Below the pieces are notes generated by a model. It saw only the letters and a program-made list of their open reading frames with translations, ran no database searches and had not been told where the DNA came from. A program made the position numbers and the translations under genes. Below are positions 10,899 to 22,740 of a stretch of 64,000 nucleotides of DNA, one piece after another (the first letter of the stretch is position 1; every line of letters starts with the position of its first letter). Source of the DNA: Ilex aquifolium. Lineage: Eukaryota; Streptophyta; Magnoliopsida; Aquifoliales; Aquifoliaceae. Location: the NCBI GenBank assembly GCA_951799425.1, contig OX637406.1:27894390-27958389 (forward strand). Direction: 5' to 3'.

Positions 10899-12708
10899 TT
10901 CTGCTTTGTCCACCAAACTACTCCTGCTGAACATTCCTTCACTCAAGATCAACTCAGGCCCTTCCTAGACACTTCCTCACATTACTTCTAACTCCAACTC
11001 CATTTGACAAGATATATTCCAATTATAACCCACAACTTGAGACATCATGCTCACTTTATGATTGAAATTGCAAAGTGATTTAAACCTATGAGCATTCATC
11101 ATACAAAAATTCGAATTCTGTTCTCAACTATCAAAATGAGTACCCAAAATAAACATCATAAGGTTCAGAATCAATGCATTCCAAAAATATGTCAATATCA
11201 ATAACTTGAGAAATATTCCCTCATTCTTGTAAGCATGAAGCTTTTTAACAAATTTCTCAATTGAACGAACTAGATGTACATGAGCAAAAGTATAGTCTTA
11301 GATGCTAGGCTAAAGTATGCACTTACCATATTAATTTCCAACTTGTGTGCAAATGAAATAAACAAGTAATTTAGGAATTTACAAAGTAGAATTCACATTC
11401 GACAGGCTAGACAAACTCAGTTTCAATGCAAAAACTCACCAAGGGACACTCTTAAGCAATAACCGCACTCACGTTATACAGGTATGCACTCCATGTGTAC
11501 ATGTGATATAGAATCTTGTATTCAAAACAAAGTGCTCACATGTAATCCAAAAATGAAGTTCATATGTAGAAATAAAGCGACCTTGGCATAGTCTCATGAA
11601 TAGGATGTTAGTGCATTAAGTAGTAAGACACAACTTGTCGTTTTCTTTGAATTTATGCGCCTCCCATGCTTCTCTAGATCACCTAGGACTTTTAAAGGTT
11701 ATAATGGGGCCTTGGGGTGATATATAGGTAAAAGAAATGAAGGATTCAGGATAACAAAGAAGGTTGTTCCGAGTGAGAGACTTTAATCTTAGAAAAATAC
11801 TTCCCTTTTATGGGATTTTGATTTTCACACCATCACCACACCCTTTGTTTCTTTTCTTTCTTTTCCTTTACATTTCCCTTTTTCTTTTGATCATTCTTTC
11901 TTTATTCTCACCCCTTTTCTCCTTTTCTTGGCTTTTTCATTTTTTTCCATTGAACTCTTTGAGTTTCAACATCCATTATCCCTTGCTTGAATTTCCACAC
12001 CACACTTCCTTCTTTTGCAATCACTCATTTTTGTTTAGGAACAACCAAGGTAAGGTAGGTATTTCTTATTTTCTTTGGCTTGGTTCAATGTGTGGCATAT
12101 AAATGAATTCAATTAAGGCTCAATCATGGCACTAGGGATAACATTTCCTCAAGAAAAAGGGCAAAGGCTCAAAATATTCAACAATGGCCTAAGATCACTT
12201 CCAGGTCCACATGGGAAGAGCATTACATGATCAAGACAAATCAGTCTACTAACCAAATGCAACTAACCAAAACAAGCATAATGAGACTATTGAACAAACT
12301 TGATATCAAAAATTGTTCTTTGAGTAAACGTAAGTTCCCTCCAAAAAGGTTTGGCACTAAAACTCTCATGGGTCTTTACTCATCTCCACTACTTATGTCA
12401 AGCTTAAAACATGAATCCAACTCATGAATCACTAAAATTACAAATTCAGAAATCACATACAGATGAGTTCGAAAATCAATACATATGTGATACTTATGCA
12501 TAGGATCCATTTCTATAGTAAGCTCATGTACACAAGGTTCATAATAACGATCACCATGTCATCCAGTTCATACTCGCTTCATAAGGGAATACAGATCAAC
12601 TTAAAGATATTTTTCATCAAAAATTTTCAAAATTTTTCACATATTTTGTACTAATGCGACAAAAACAGAATACTTCCCAGCAACCTTGGTGTAACATACA
12701 AATGGTGC

Positions 12709-12723
12709 ACCTCACCCCCCAAC
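12709..12723 (-). promoter_or_regulatory. Second (internal) polypurine tract after pol, unit 1
   Basis: The minus strand reads AGTTGGGGGGTGAGG about 230 bp after the pol stop. It shares the AGTTGGGGGGTG core with the LTR-adjacent PPT. Athila-O has an equivalent (45985-45997). Confidence 0.6.
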
Positions 12724-12955
12724 TAGAATCATGCTTTGTCCTCAATGCAACAAAAGGATATAGTAGGCAATGGAAGACAATAAAAGATAAATAGGGTAAG
12801 AGAACACCTCGCAATTGCGCTTTTGACAAAAGCACCAAGATCTGGATTCAAGAGGAAAACAAAGCTATACACCAACAACAAGTAAGTGACATGAAATAAA
12901 AACAGGACAATATTAAAATAAAAGAAAACTGTACATGCAAACAAAGGACCAATTG

Positions 12956-15900
12956 TTATTCCTCAACCAAGTCCGGATACACCGGGTCGGTTAACTCTTC
13001 CTCCACCACTTGGTTTTCAAAGCCCTCAAAGAATGGCTTAAGTCTTTGGCCATTGACCTTGAATGTTTGGCCATCTTTGAGGTTGGTGATCTCAACAGCT
13101 CCATTGGGGTAGGCCACCTTGACAAGATAGGGGCCATCCCAACGGGATCTTAGCTTTCCAGGAAAAATGGAGAGGCGGGAATTATACAAGAGTACTTTTT
13201 GCCCGGGCTCGAATGATTTCCTCACTATGGAGTTATCATGAAAGATTTTCGCCCGTTCCTTTGAAATTTTGGAACTCTCGTATGCATCCCGCCGAATCTC
13301 TTCCAATTCATTCATTTCTAGCATCCTATGGTTCCCGGCCATTCTCATATTGAAATTTAGGGTCTTGATGGCCCAATAGGCCTTGTGTTCCATTTCTACC
13401 GGCAGATGGCAAGCCTTTCCATAGACAAGCCGATAAGGGGACATGCCCAAAACTGTCTTGTAGGCAGTACGATATGCCCACAAGGCATCAATCAATCTCT
13501 CAGACCAATCCTTCCTATTGGGGTTAACTGTTTTCTCAAGGATGGTCTTGATCTCCCTATTGGCTAGCTCGGCTTGGCCATTTGTTTGTGGGTGATAAGC
13601 GGTGGATACTTTATGTGTAACACCATATTTCAACACTAAAGATGCAACTGGCCTGTTACAGAAATGTGATCCACCGTCACTAATCAAAGCACGAGGCATC
13701 CCGAACCTCGAAAAAATGTTCTCTTTCAAGAACTTGACCACAACCCGGTGGTCATTAGTCTTTGTCGGGATAGCCTCCACCCATTTGGACACGTAGTCCA
13801 CTGCCAGCAGAATGTATAGATAGCCAAACGACATAGGGAAGGGACCCATGAAATCGATGCCCCAACAATCGAATATTTCTATCACAAGTATAGGGGAGAG
13901 AGGCATCATATTCCTTTGGGTCACACTCCCCAACCGTTGGCATCTATCACATTCTTTGCAAAATGAAATACAATCCTTAATTAAAGAAGGCCAGTAGAAA
14001 CCTGATTGGAGAATCTTTGAAGAAGTTTTCTTGGCGGAGAAATGGCCACCACAGGCTTGGGAGTGACAGAAGGCAAGGACGTTCCGCTGATCATTTTCAG
14101 GCACACATCGCCTCATGATTTGGTCCGGACAATACTTGAACAGATACGGATTATCGAAGTAGAAGTATTTCACGTCGGCCATAAATCTCCTTTTATCCTC
14201 AGAGCTCCAGTGTGGTGGGATTTGTCCTGTTGCAAGATAATTACAAATGTCAGCATACCAAGGACAATGAGAATGAATAGACAGTAATTGCTCATCAGGG
14301 AACGAGTCTGGGATAGGGATGTGCTCATTTGTCTCTTGTGCCACCAGCCGGGATAAGTGATCCACCACAACATTCTCAACTCCCTTCTTGTCTTTAATGG
14401 TCAAGTCAAATTCTTGTAGGAGGAGGATCCACCTAATGAGTCTTGGCTTCGCATCCTGCTTAGATAACAAGTACTTTAAGGCAGAATGGTCAGTGAAGAT
14501 AACAATAGGTGAACCAATGATATATGAACGGAATTTATCAAGAGCAAACACTACAGCTAGCAATTCTTTTTCAGTGGTAGTGTAATTCATTTGTGCCTCA
14601 TTAAGTGTCTTGCTAGCGTAGTGTATAACATGCGGTCGATTGTCCTTCCTCTGACCAAGCACTGCGCCGACCGCGTAGTCACTCGCGTCGCACATAAGCT
14701 CGAAGGGTAGATCCCAATTGGGTGGTTGCATGATAGGAGGCGTGACAAGCATGCTTTTTAGTTTCTTAAAAGATGCCTCACACTCATGCGACCACTCAAA
14801 GGGAACATCCTTAGACAGTAAATTGGTCAGGGGTCGGGCCAATGCACTAAAATTTTGAATGAACCGGCGATAGAAACCTGCATGGCCCAAAAATGACCGA
14901 ATTCCCTTGATGGTTGTCGGCGTGGGAAGGTTGGAGATGGCCTCCACCTTGGATCTGTCCACTTCAATGCCCCTTGCCGACACTATGTGACCCAACACGA
15001 TCCCTTCCGTCACCATAAAGTGACACTTCTCCCAATTTAGCACAAGATTCTTCTCCTCACATCTCTCCAACACCTTCTCCAAATTTTCCAAACACCCCTT
15101 AAAGGAGTCCCCGAAGACTGAGAAGTCATCCATAAACACCTCGACAATCTTCTCCACCATATCACTAAAAATCCCCATCATGCAACGTTGGAATGTTCCA
15201 GGGGCATTACATAGCCCGAAAGGCATGCGACGATACGCAAAGGTACCGTAGGGGCAAGTGAAGGTGGTTTTCTCCTGGTCTTCAAGGGCAATCTCTATCT
15301 GATTGTAGCCAGAGTATCCATCTAAGAAGCAATAGAAAAGATGCCCCGCTACCCGTTCTAGCACTTGATCGAGGAATGGAATTGGAAAGTGGTCTTTCTT
15401 TGTGCACAAGTTGAGCTTCCGGTAATCAATACACACTCTCCACCCGGTGATTACTCTTGTTGGAATGAGCTCATTCTCCTCGTTTTCCACCACGGTCACA
15501 CCCGACTTCTTGGGGACTACTTGCGTGGGACTAACCCACTTACTGTCGGAAATTGGAAAGATAATGCCCACGTCAAGTAGCTTTAGAACTTCATCCCGTA
15601 CCACATCTTTCATGATTGGATTTAATCTCCTTTGTGGCTGGCGGGATGGTTTCCCATCTTCTTCAAGGTAGATCCGGTGTGTGCAAATGGTAGGGTTGAT
15701 CCCCTTTATATCCGCAATTGTCCAACCAATTGCTCCCTTATGTCTTCGCAGCACTTCCAAGAGCTCTCCCTCTTGCTTTACATCCAATGTAGAACTAATC
15801 ACCACCGGGAACGATTCATCTTCCCCAAGATATGCATACTTTAAGTGGGAAGGTAGTGGCCTCAATTCCAAAGTAGGCTTTTGTACATCGGATGGAAATA

Positions 15901-17785
15901 TCTTCTTCTCTTGGTGTGGGAGTCTTTCAAATGTTGGGATCCACTTATCCACCCCTTTCAGCTCTTCCATGCTCTCTTCCTCATCTAACTTTACAAGTTC
16001 AACAAAGTCCTCCTCCATGCAGTCCAACATCCCTTCTAATTCCACTTGCTCCTCAATATAAGTGTCGATTCTATTGATCTCGTTCACCTCCACATCATCC
16101 CCGGGTTGTTTTGCTAAATTGAAAACATTCAGCTCCATGGTCATGTTCCCAAAAGCCAACTTCATTAGACCATTCCTGCAATTAATCACAGCGTTAGCGG
16201 TAGCAAGGAAAGGTCTTCCAAGAATAACGGGAATTTGGGAATTAAGGTTAGCAACTGGGTGTGTATCTAATACAATAAAATCGACTGGAAAGTAAAAATT
16301 GTCAACTTGGACAAGCACATCTTCCACTACTCCCCTTGGTGTGCGTATGCTCCGATCCGCCAGTTGAAGTGTAACTGAGGTGGGCTTCAACTCTTCAAGC
16401 TTGAGTTGTTGGTACACGGAGTAAGGAAGAAGATTGACGCTCGCCCCCAAGTCAAGCAATGCTTGCTCAACCCGGCAATTTCCAATGGTGATGGCAATTG
16501 TTGGACAACCGGGATCCTTGAATTTTGGAGGAGTGTTGGTTCTCAATATGGAGCTCACTTGTTCGGTGAGAAATGCCTTCTTTCGGACATTCAACTTCCT
16601 TTTCACCGTGCATAGGTCCTTCAATATCTTGGCACATGACGGAATTTGCTTGATGGCATCAAGGAGCGGGATGTTGATTTTTACCTGCTTAAACAAATCC
16701 AAAATGTCAGAATAATTAGCCACCTTGACAGGTGACTTCAACCGATGGGGAAAAGGGGCAGGTATAGAAGGAGAGCATAACCCATCATCAATCAAATGTT
16801 CTTTATCAACCCCATCTCTTTCACTCGACTCACCCTTGTCGACCACACTTTCTTTGGCCTCACTCTCAATTTCTTTCTCTTTTGGCAATGCGGCCTTTGG
16901 TGTCAACTTTGGCACCACCATCTTTTCAAATTGTTTACCACTCCTAAGTGTGGTGACAACTTTGAGTTGCTCACAACTCTCCTGGGAAGTTTCGGCCAAC
17001 TCAACCACATTTTGACCTTTGGGATTTTGTTGGGGTTGAGAGGGAAATTTTCCCTTCTCTTGTTGAGACAACCCAATGGCATTGGTGATCTTGGTGAGTT
17101 GGGCCGAAATGTCCTTATTGAAGGTGGTTTGGCTTTGAATGAAGGCATGTACCACATCTTCTAGACTCCGTTTATGAGGTGGTTGGTAGCTGGAAGAACT
17201 AGATGGGCCTTGTCCGGAAAAATTCTGTGGGGGAGGGTTGGATTGGTATCCTTGTGGATTGGACCGTGGGTATTGGGAGCTTGAAGTTTGCCCCTGACCT
17301 TGATGTTGGGATTGGTACGGACCTTGCTTGGGAGGTGCAGGAGGTGTATATGTGTTTGAGCCATAAGCAATGGGGTTCTCATTCCTCCAACTGAAATTAG
17401 GGTGATCACGATACCCCGAATTGTAAGTGTTGGGATTTGGAGGAAATGATTGCCTTGGTTGGTTGAAGGCATTAACTTGGTCATGGTATGCCTCCTTAAG
17501 TGCCGGGATGCTCGGACACTCCGATGTGGAATGCTCGACACCACCACAAACAGAACAAACCTCCTCGGCTCTTGACACATGAGAGACATTTCGTCTCCTC
17601 TCCACCTCAAGGCTATCCACTTTCCTAGACAATTTGGAAATTTGGGAAAGTAGATCCTCACGGTCTTTTAAGTCATACATCCCCCCCCCCCCCCCGTGGT
17701 GGTTGACTACTACCCGGCATTGTCCTAGGTATGTCATCCGGATCCTGAACACCCCAAGTTTGTGCCTTTTCAGCGAGGGTACCAA
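12956..17785 (-). CDS. Athila-D unit 1 polyprotein (1,609 aa): nucleocapsid knuckle, protease, RT, RNase H, integrase
   Basis: A single long open frame. Zinc knuckle [14 protein letters not shown] at about 77-90; a Pro/Gln/Ser-rich linker to about 200; retropepsin motif LLDLGAS near 443-449; RT with FMDD at about 884-887 and [12 protein letters not shown]; RNase H from about 1033 ([14 protein letters not shown]); integrase finger H1241/H1248 with a CKECDRC cysteine pair; catalytic core Asp near 1311 (DFMGPFP), Asp near 1370 (SDGGSHF) and Glu near 1406. Protein similarity and the tRNA-Asp primer site place it in the Athila lineage. No chromodomain is present. All hallmark residues that I can see are in place, so the frame looks whole. 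It overlaps the gag region at its upstream end, where there is a run of 15 G in sense direction. Confidence 0.93.
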   Translation of the reverse strand: MVPSLKRHKLGVFRIRMTYLGQCRVVVNHHGGGGGMYDLKDREDLLSQISKLSRKVDSLEVERRRNVSHVSRAEEVCSVCGGVEHSTSECPSIPALKEAYHDQVNAFNQPRQSFPPNPNTYNSGYRDHPNFSWRNENPIAYGSNTYTPPAPPKQGPYQSQHQGQGQTSSSQYPRSNPQGYQSNPPPQNFSGQGPSSSSSYQPPHKRSLEDVVHAFIQSQTTFNKDISAQLTKITNAIGLSQQEKGKFPSQPQQNPKGQNVVELAETSQESCEQLKVVTTLRSGKQFEKMVVPKLTPKAALPKEKEIESEAKESVVDKGESSERDGVDKEHLIDDGLCSPSIPAPFPHRLKSPVKVANYSDILDLFKQVKINIPLLDAIKQIPSCAKILKDLCTVKRKLNVRKKAFLTEQVSSILRTNTPPKFKDPGCPTIAITIGNCRVEQALLDLGASVNLLPYSVYQQLKLEELKPTSVTLQLADRSIRTPRGVVEDVLVQVDNFYFPVDFIVLDTHPVANLNSQIPVILGRPFLATANAVINCRNGLMKLAFGNMTMELNVFNLAKQPGDDVEVNEINRIDTYIEEQVELEGMLDCMEEDFVELVKLDEEESMEELKGVDKWIPTFERLPHQEKKIFPSDVQKPTLELRPLPSHLKYAYLGEDESFPVVISSTLDVKQEGELLEVLRRHKGAIGWTIADIKGINPTICTHRIYLEEDGKPSRQPQRRLNPIMKDVVRDEVLKLLDVGIIFPISDSKWVSPTQVVPKKSGVTVVENEENELIPTRVITGWRVCIDYRKLNLCTKKDHFPIPFLDQVLERVAGHLFYCFLDGYSGYNQIEIALEDQEKTTFTCPYGTFAYRRMPFGLCNAPGTFQRCMMGIFSDMVEKIVEVFMDDFSVFGDSFKGCLENLEKVLERCEEKNLVLNWEKCHFMVTEGIVLGHIVSARGIEVDRSKVEAISNLPTPTTIKGIRSFLGHAGFYRRFIQNFSALARPLTNLLSKDVPFEWSHECEASFKKLKSMLVTPPIMQPPNWDLPFELMCDASDYAVGAVLGQRKDNRPHVIHYASKTLNEAQMNYTTTEKELLAVVFALDKFRSYIIGSPIVIFTDHSALKYLLSKQDAKPRLIRWILLLQEFDLTIKDKKGVENVVVDHLSRLVAQETNEHIPIPDSFPDEQLLSIHSHCPWYADICNYLATGQIPPHWSSEDKRRFMADVKYFYFDNPYLFKYCPDQIMRRCVPENDQRNVLAFCHSQACGGHFSAKKTSSKILQSGFYWPSLIKDCISFCKECDRCQRLGSVTQRNMMPLSPILVIEIFDCWGIDFMGPFPMSFGYLYILLAVDYVSKWVEAIPTKTNDHRVVVKFLKENIFSRFGMPRALISDGGSHFCNRPVASLVLKYGVTHKVSTAYHPQTNGQAELANREIKTILEKTVNPNRKDWSERLIDALWAYRTAYKTVLGMSPYRLVYGKACHLPVEMEHKAYWAIKTLNFNMRMAGNHRMLEMNELEEIRRDAYESSKISKERAKIFHDNSIVRKSFEPGQKVLLYNSRLSIFPGKLRSRWDGPYLVKVAYPNGAVEITNLKDGQTFKVNGQRLKPFFEGFENQVVEEELTDPVYPDLVEE

Positions 17786-18794
17786 AATAGTCTAGGGCCT
17801 CATCGGGATCTTTGTTCAAGAATTCACCATTGCACATCATATCTATGAATTGTCTATGGTCTGGGGTGATTCCTTCGTAGAAGAAAGTCACCAATTGCCA
17901 TGAGTTAAAACCATGATGTGGTATGGAGTGAAGTAGATCCTTATAACGGTCCCAACATTGATAAAACTGCTCATTGGGTTTTTCAGAAAAGTTTTGGATT
18001 TCCTTTTTCAAAAAGGTGGTTCGATGAACCGGGAAAATTTTTTTTAAGAAAAAGGAGACAATGTTATCCCAAGATAGCATAGTCCGTGGTCCCATGGAAT
18101 CAAGCCACACTCTTGCCTTCCCATCCATAGAGAAAGGGAACAATTTCATCCTGGCTATCTCTTCCAAATTGTGATTTGGGAGAAACGTTGCAACCATTTC
18201 CTCGTAAGACCTTATGTGGTTATACGGGTTCTCATTTTCAACCCCCCTGAATTTGGGGATTAGTTGCAACATCCACGGTTTTAACACCAAAATGATTGTC
18301 ACAAAAACGATATCTTTCCCAACCCCTAATTACTATCCCTCAATGTATGCAATGTATGGACGGGGGAGAAGAATGCATGATGGTGTGGTGCTACGGGTCG
18401 GTTGAAGGTACTCTTGCATAGTTCTTGCCTCAAAATCAAGTGGGATGTTCCCTTCATTCCTTGGTGGGGGAAAATGCGCTTGTTGGTTGGGCATTCTAGG
18501 TGGTTGCACTCCCCCACCTCCTTGCCTATTCGGGTTGACACCCACATTGTCAAATTGATCGGGAGGGGGATAGTGTAATCTTGGGTCATGCTCCCTATGT
18601 TCGGGCATTCCCCCACCCCTTTGGTCATTTAGGTTTGCACCTACATTGTCAAAATTCCCACCCCCTTGCATGTTTTGGTTGACAGCTATATTTTCAACAT
18701 TGTCACCCACATTCTCGGGTGGGTCTTGGTCGATATTCATGTTGGGGCCTAAGGGTTGTCTAACTAATCGATGATAGTCGTCCCTTCCCCACAT
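17673..18794 (-). CDS. Athila-D unit 1 gag region
   Basis: The N-terminal part (from 18794) is Asn/Gly/Pro-rich. It is followed by the conserved capsid-like part with [16 protein letters not shown] and [19 protein letters not shown], which matches the Athila-O gag (LPQFHGLETENPYVHI, YQCWERFKDLLQACPHHAF). Gag forms the particle. An 82-bp copy of the LTR edge lies within the region (18293-18374) in both dimer units. Nearly whole, with about one interruption. Confidence 0.85.
18293..18374. repeat. 82-bp copy of the LTR edge inside the unit 1 gag region
   Basis: Matches the first 82 bp of the LTR (TGATTGTCAC to GAGAAGAAT) and is preceded by CCAAAA, exactly as at the PBS-LTR junction (18947-18952). 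Unit 2 carries the same copy at 30133-30214, so it predates the dimer. Confidence 0.93.
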
Positions 18795-18931
18795 GCAACA
18801 AAAAATCTATACAAATGAAATTATCCAAAAACAAGAAGATGTACACGAGACAACGTACCTCAGCCCGTGATGAAGATCACGGGACTTACCTTGGTTGTTC
18901 GGAAATCACTTCCTTGATTTTACACTTGCCT

Positions 18932-18949
18932 TCCCCGGCAACGGCGCCA
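18932..18949 (-). promoter_or_regulatory. Unit 1 primer binding site, tRNA-Asp
   Basis: The minus strand reads TGGCGCCGTTGCCGGGGA, the complement of the 3' end of plant tRNA-Asp(GTC), three bases inside LTR B. The leader between it and gag (18795-18931) shows no other feature. Confidence 0.93.
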
Positions 18950-18952
18950 AAA

Positions 18953-20762
18953 TGATTGTCACAAAAACGATATCTTTCCCAACCCCTAATTACTATCCCT
19001 CAATGTATGCAATGTATGGACGGGGTAGAAGAATTTCTTCCCCTAGGGATAGTGTCAAAAGGAAGGGCAATGAGGAAAGGGAAATGGGAAGATGTAAGTA
19101 TAGGATATGTGTGCACAAAAATGCTCCCCAATCGCAAGGAGACTTTCGTGTGTCGTGAGTTACTTGGAAGAGTATTCCAAGGTCGTATCCACAGGGAAGG
19201 TAGTGAATCAAGGTTGAAATGATTTGGTAAAACACGAAAATGTAAAATCTTTAGTCTTGAAAGTTGATTGGTGAATTTTATGCTAATGAAAATGTAATGA
19301 TAATATAAATGTTGGCAATTCCAAAAGATCACTCCAATGGGTATACCACCTCAACTCAAATCACTCCTCCTATTGAGCATGAATGAACGCTTGAATCACG
19401 GAAAGCCGAGGATGGCATCGATGAGTATCTAAGCATGAATCGTGACTAAGCCTACGGTTTATCAAAGACTCATCGACACATCCATCTTCTATCCGGTCAA
19501 AACGAACCATTTGACTCTAAAGGGAGAGAGGAGAAATAGTTGAAATGGTATCCCCAAGGGAGATCCTTCTTGGTCTTGCCAACTAGAGGATTTAGCTACT
19601 CATACTTGGAATGGAAATAACTATGTAATGGAAGAGCATTCAAATCTATGAACTTCTAAGGTGGCTAAATATTAGAATTTATGAGCTAAAAGAACATGTA
19701 TTTAAACCCATTGCATAGTTATGAAAGATGAAATACTTGGAGCATTAATGGTGAAGCATTAAATGAACATTGAACTAACAAAACATGAAGGAAAAACAAC
19801 ATTCATGGCATTCAATGAACTACTAAGAGTCTTACTCAAGATTACAAGACAATGCAGTAGAAGAATATGCAAAAATCACAACTTTCTCTCTCTAGAAACT
19901 ACTGTTCATCTCCTTCTCCGCCCAGACTTTCTCTCTCTAAAAACCTATTACAAAAAATATATCCTCTAATCTCCCTGGCTTTCTGGTCATCCCCATCCTT
20001 GGAGAACATTTCTTTCTCCAAAACGTGCCTGGGCATCCCCTGAAGCTTCAGCAGCAGAGCCTAGTCTGCAGGCTTGGACCAGGAAGATGCAGCAACTCCC
20101 TGCACCCCAACTTGCCTTCTTGGTGTAATTTCCTTTGCTATGGAGAAAAGCCCCTTTTTCCCTTCACTCCCCATTCTGGAGAAGAGGGAGTCTCCCATCT
20201 GTTTTTGTCTCAGAGGAGTGCAGCAGCCAGGGACAGACAGGAAGTGGCAGAGCATGTCTGCCTACCCAGCTCATCCCATCCTCTCTCTCTTCATTCAATG
20301 CTTTAAATCCACAAGTCTAGAAGGGAGTGTGAGTCCTGATGAATAGAAAGGTGGGCGTATCAGAGAGAAGCATGGAGGGGTCCACAAGACAGCTGAGCAG
20401 ATCTGCAGAGTTTGGGCACTTCAGGGAATCAGTACCGGTACTGGGTACCGGTACTGCGATTCCAGTAGGTTTTGGGTACCGGTACCATTTGGTACCGGTA
20501 CCGAGTACCGGTACTGTTCTGCATCCTTTTCTGAATTTCTTGATTTCTTGCTCCCGATCTATCCTCGAACTATCATTCCCACTCCTTTCATCCCAAGTGG
20601 TATGGGAGGGTCTTTAAAGGCCATATTTAGCTTCATTCAACTACAAGAACAACAACTTGATGTTAAGACTTCAAGTGGCATAACGTATATAATTTAAAGC
20701 TCTAAAGTAAGTGAAATGAGTTGATTAGCATCTTAAAGATATGCAAAGTTGTGTGCTAATCA
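18953..20762 (-). repeat. Athila-D LTR B (shared middle LTR, 1,810 bp)
   Basis: Serves as 5' LTR of unit 1 (PBS to its left) and 3' LTR of unit 2 (PPT to its right). At LTR offsets 16, 74 and 115 it matches LTR C and not A; at 610, 1128 and the two later differences it matches A and not C. The palindrome array is at 20431-20515. No target duplication abuts it. Confidence 0.95.
20431..20515. repeat. TACCGGTA palindrome array in LTR B
   Basis: Same array as in LTR A, with an extra segment carrying the linker GCGATTCCAGTAGG. It is 13 bp shorter than in LTR C. Confidence 0.92.
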
Positions 20763-20778
20763 CACCCCCCAACTTAAG
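20763..20778 (-). promoter_or_regulatory. Unit 2 polypurine tract
   Basis: Identical to the unit 1 tract and directly beside LTR B, which confirms LTR B as the 3' LTR of unit 2. Confidence 0.9.
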
Positions 20779-21114
20779 TTTTGCTAGTCCCTTAGCAAAC
20801 TGTTCATTTCCCAGCACAACCAAAACAACCAATAGTCACACAATCAATCAATTTAAACAACCATCTCATCAAAAGAAAAGTAAAAATCAAAATGCAATTA
20901 TCAACATAAACCATGAGCAAAAGGAAAAACTGTGGTTTCATAAATTGTGATAACAGTTGGAGTACAAAACGGAGTAGGACATTGAGATGAACAATCAAAA
21001 GACAAACCTAATCTCCCCTCCCCAACTTCACCTAATCCTTAAACAAAAAGAAACAAAACACAAAAAATTCCAAATAACAACTACTCTCCATCACTCTCAT
21101 CATCCCCCTCAGAC

Positions 21115-22278
21115 TCATCCCCCCCCCTCATCTTCTTCATCCTCTTCAGCCTCAGAATCTTCCTCCTCCACATCCATTCTGGAGGTTGAAGGAGCAGGCG
21201 GAACTTCTGGGACGGCTTTCCCAGGAAATGTGTGCACATACATCTCCTTTAACATTGTTGCCATTTCCTGCACTGAGGTCTTGATTTCCTGCGTTGTCTT
21301 TTCCAGAGCACTAAGTCTCTGATGGGTTGAGCGTTTCACAACAGGCTTGAATGGCATAGTTGGCACAGCAGGTGCAACATCCTCTTCAGAGTCAGACTGA
21401 GCCCGATCCCCACGGCTCATGGCCTTCCTTTTCTGACTGCTGGCCCTGCCGATAGCTCCAAAATCCGGAGGGGTCAATTTCTCTAGTCCATAGCCCTTGA
21501 CCTTAGCATGGTCACAAAGTCGGGTGACCAAGCTTCCGTATGGTAGATTGGCCATCGGCTTCTCAGTGGTGGCAAAGTCCTTCATCACATCCCAAATGAT
21601 AAGGGCAAAATCCATTGGTATGCCCGACACAAATGTATCTAGAAGGTTCAACTTCTCCACATTCGGTTTCTTCTCAGCAAACTTTGGGTAAAGATTATAG
21701 TGAAGGAGTTTGTTAAGAATCCCATATACATGCTTCAACCCCCCACTCTGAAAGGTTCCCCTGAACGTAGCAGGATCCTCATACATCAGCTCGACAAGCT
21801 CCTCTTTAGTCTTCTGCTTACCCATTCTGCGAGGATAAACAGGTGGTGTGGCTGGGGGTCTCTGGTAATCCCCAAGGCATGTGGCTATGACAGCAGGAGT
21901 CACCACAATAATCTTACCCCTAACATTTGCCCTCAGCACTCCCTCATCATCATTCTCAATGAAATTCAATGACCGGTAAAACTCCCTCACCAAGGCCAAA
22001 TTATATCCCACAACCTCCCTAAACCAAAATTGCATCCCATGCCCCTCAACGATTCTCACAGCAGGATGAGTGGGGGAAAGGGAAGGCCTATCCAAAGAAC
22101 GTTCACAAGTCACATTCTTACCGTCAATCAATTGGCGGCGAGCATCCCTCTTGGCCTTCTTTCTCTGCTTCTCAAGGTCCACACTCGATCCCTCTCCACT
22201 TCGTTTGCGGCTGGCAGAACCCATGGCAGGGGGAGAACTGGGCTCTGGTCCTGACCCGACCATCTTGGTGCGAGGCAT
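21115..22278 (-). CDS. Athila-D unit 2 ORF3 (387 aa)
   Basis: The predicted protein appears identical to unit 1 ORF3: basic NLS-like clusters at about 24 and 38-48, conserved middle domain, heptad-like stretch at about 322-349 and acidic tail. The TATA box (22379-22390) and palindrome array (22626-22740) lie upstream at the same spacing. Function unknown. Confidence 0.8.
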   Translation of the reverse strand: MPRTKMVGSGPEPSSPPAMGSASRKRSGEGSSVDLEKQRKKAKRDARRQLIDGKNVTCERSLDRPSLSPTHPAVRIVEGHGMQFWFREVVGYNLALVREFYRSLNFIENDDEGVLRANVRGKIIVVTPAVIATCLGDYQRPPATPPVYPRRMGKQKTKEELVELMYEDPATFRGTFQSGGLKHVYGILNKLLHYNLYPKFAEKKPNVEKLNLLDTFVSGIPMDFALIIWDVMKDFATTEKPMANLPYGSLVTRLCDHAKVKGYGLEKLTPPDFGAIGRASSQKRKAMSRGDRAQSDSEEDVAPAVPTMPFKPVVKRSTHQRLSALEKTTQEIKTSVQEMATMLKEMYVHTFPGKAVPEVPPAPSTSRMDVEEEDSEAEEDEEDEGGG

Positions 22279-22378
22279 TGTGTAATGAATGGAGATAATA
22301 GGAGAGATTTGAGATTCGGCTATAAGGGTAGGGTAGAATGGAGGAGGCCTGTGAAAAAAAATAATCTAGCTTAAAGGG

Positions 22379-22390
22379 AAATTTATAGAG
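22379..22390 (-). promoter_or_regulatory. TATA box upstream of unit 2 ORF3
   Basis: CTCTATAAATTT on the minus strand, same distance to the ORF3 start as in unit 1. Confidence 0.55.
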
Positions 22391-22625
22391 TGAGAGGGGA
22401 AGCAAAAAGGATTATGGACCCTTGGAGTTCCGTCGGGTAAGGGGGAAAGAAGGAAGGGGAGGAGTAAATGGGTAGAGTGAAGAAGGAGAGAGAAAAGGCT
22501 CATGACCCTTGGAGTGCCGTCGGGTAGGGGGGAAGTAGGAAGGGAAGGAGTAAATGAGGGAAATGAAAGGTTAAAACTAGAATTTGAAATTAAAAGCCCT
22601 AATAAAAATTTTTCTGTCAGGCAAA

Positions 22626-22740
22626 CGGTACCGGTACTCGGTACCGGTACCATTTGGTACCGGTACTGGGTACCGGTACTGCGTTTCCAGTAGGTTTTTG
22701 GTACCGGTACTGGGTACCGGTACCATTTGGTACCGGTACT
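22626..22740. repeat. Internal TACCGGTA palindrome array, unit 2
   Basis: Same as the unit 1 array. I see no length change between the internal copies, unlike the LTR copies. Confidence 0.9.

Larger units (their letters stand above)
10436..12955 (-). other. Unit 1 spacer between pol and ORF3
   Basis: Without a convincing gene. In sense direction it holds an extra polypurine tract (12709-12723), a purine-rich tract (about 11830-12060; pyrimidine-rich on the + strand), the palindrome array (10783-10898), an 87-bp-period repeat (10574-10716) and a TATA box (10536-10547). Short frames here show no family features. Confidence 0.75.

Noticed and set aside
18932-18949. tRNA-Asp-like sequence
   Set aside because: Only the 18-base primer match is present; no tRNA body or cloverleaf follows.
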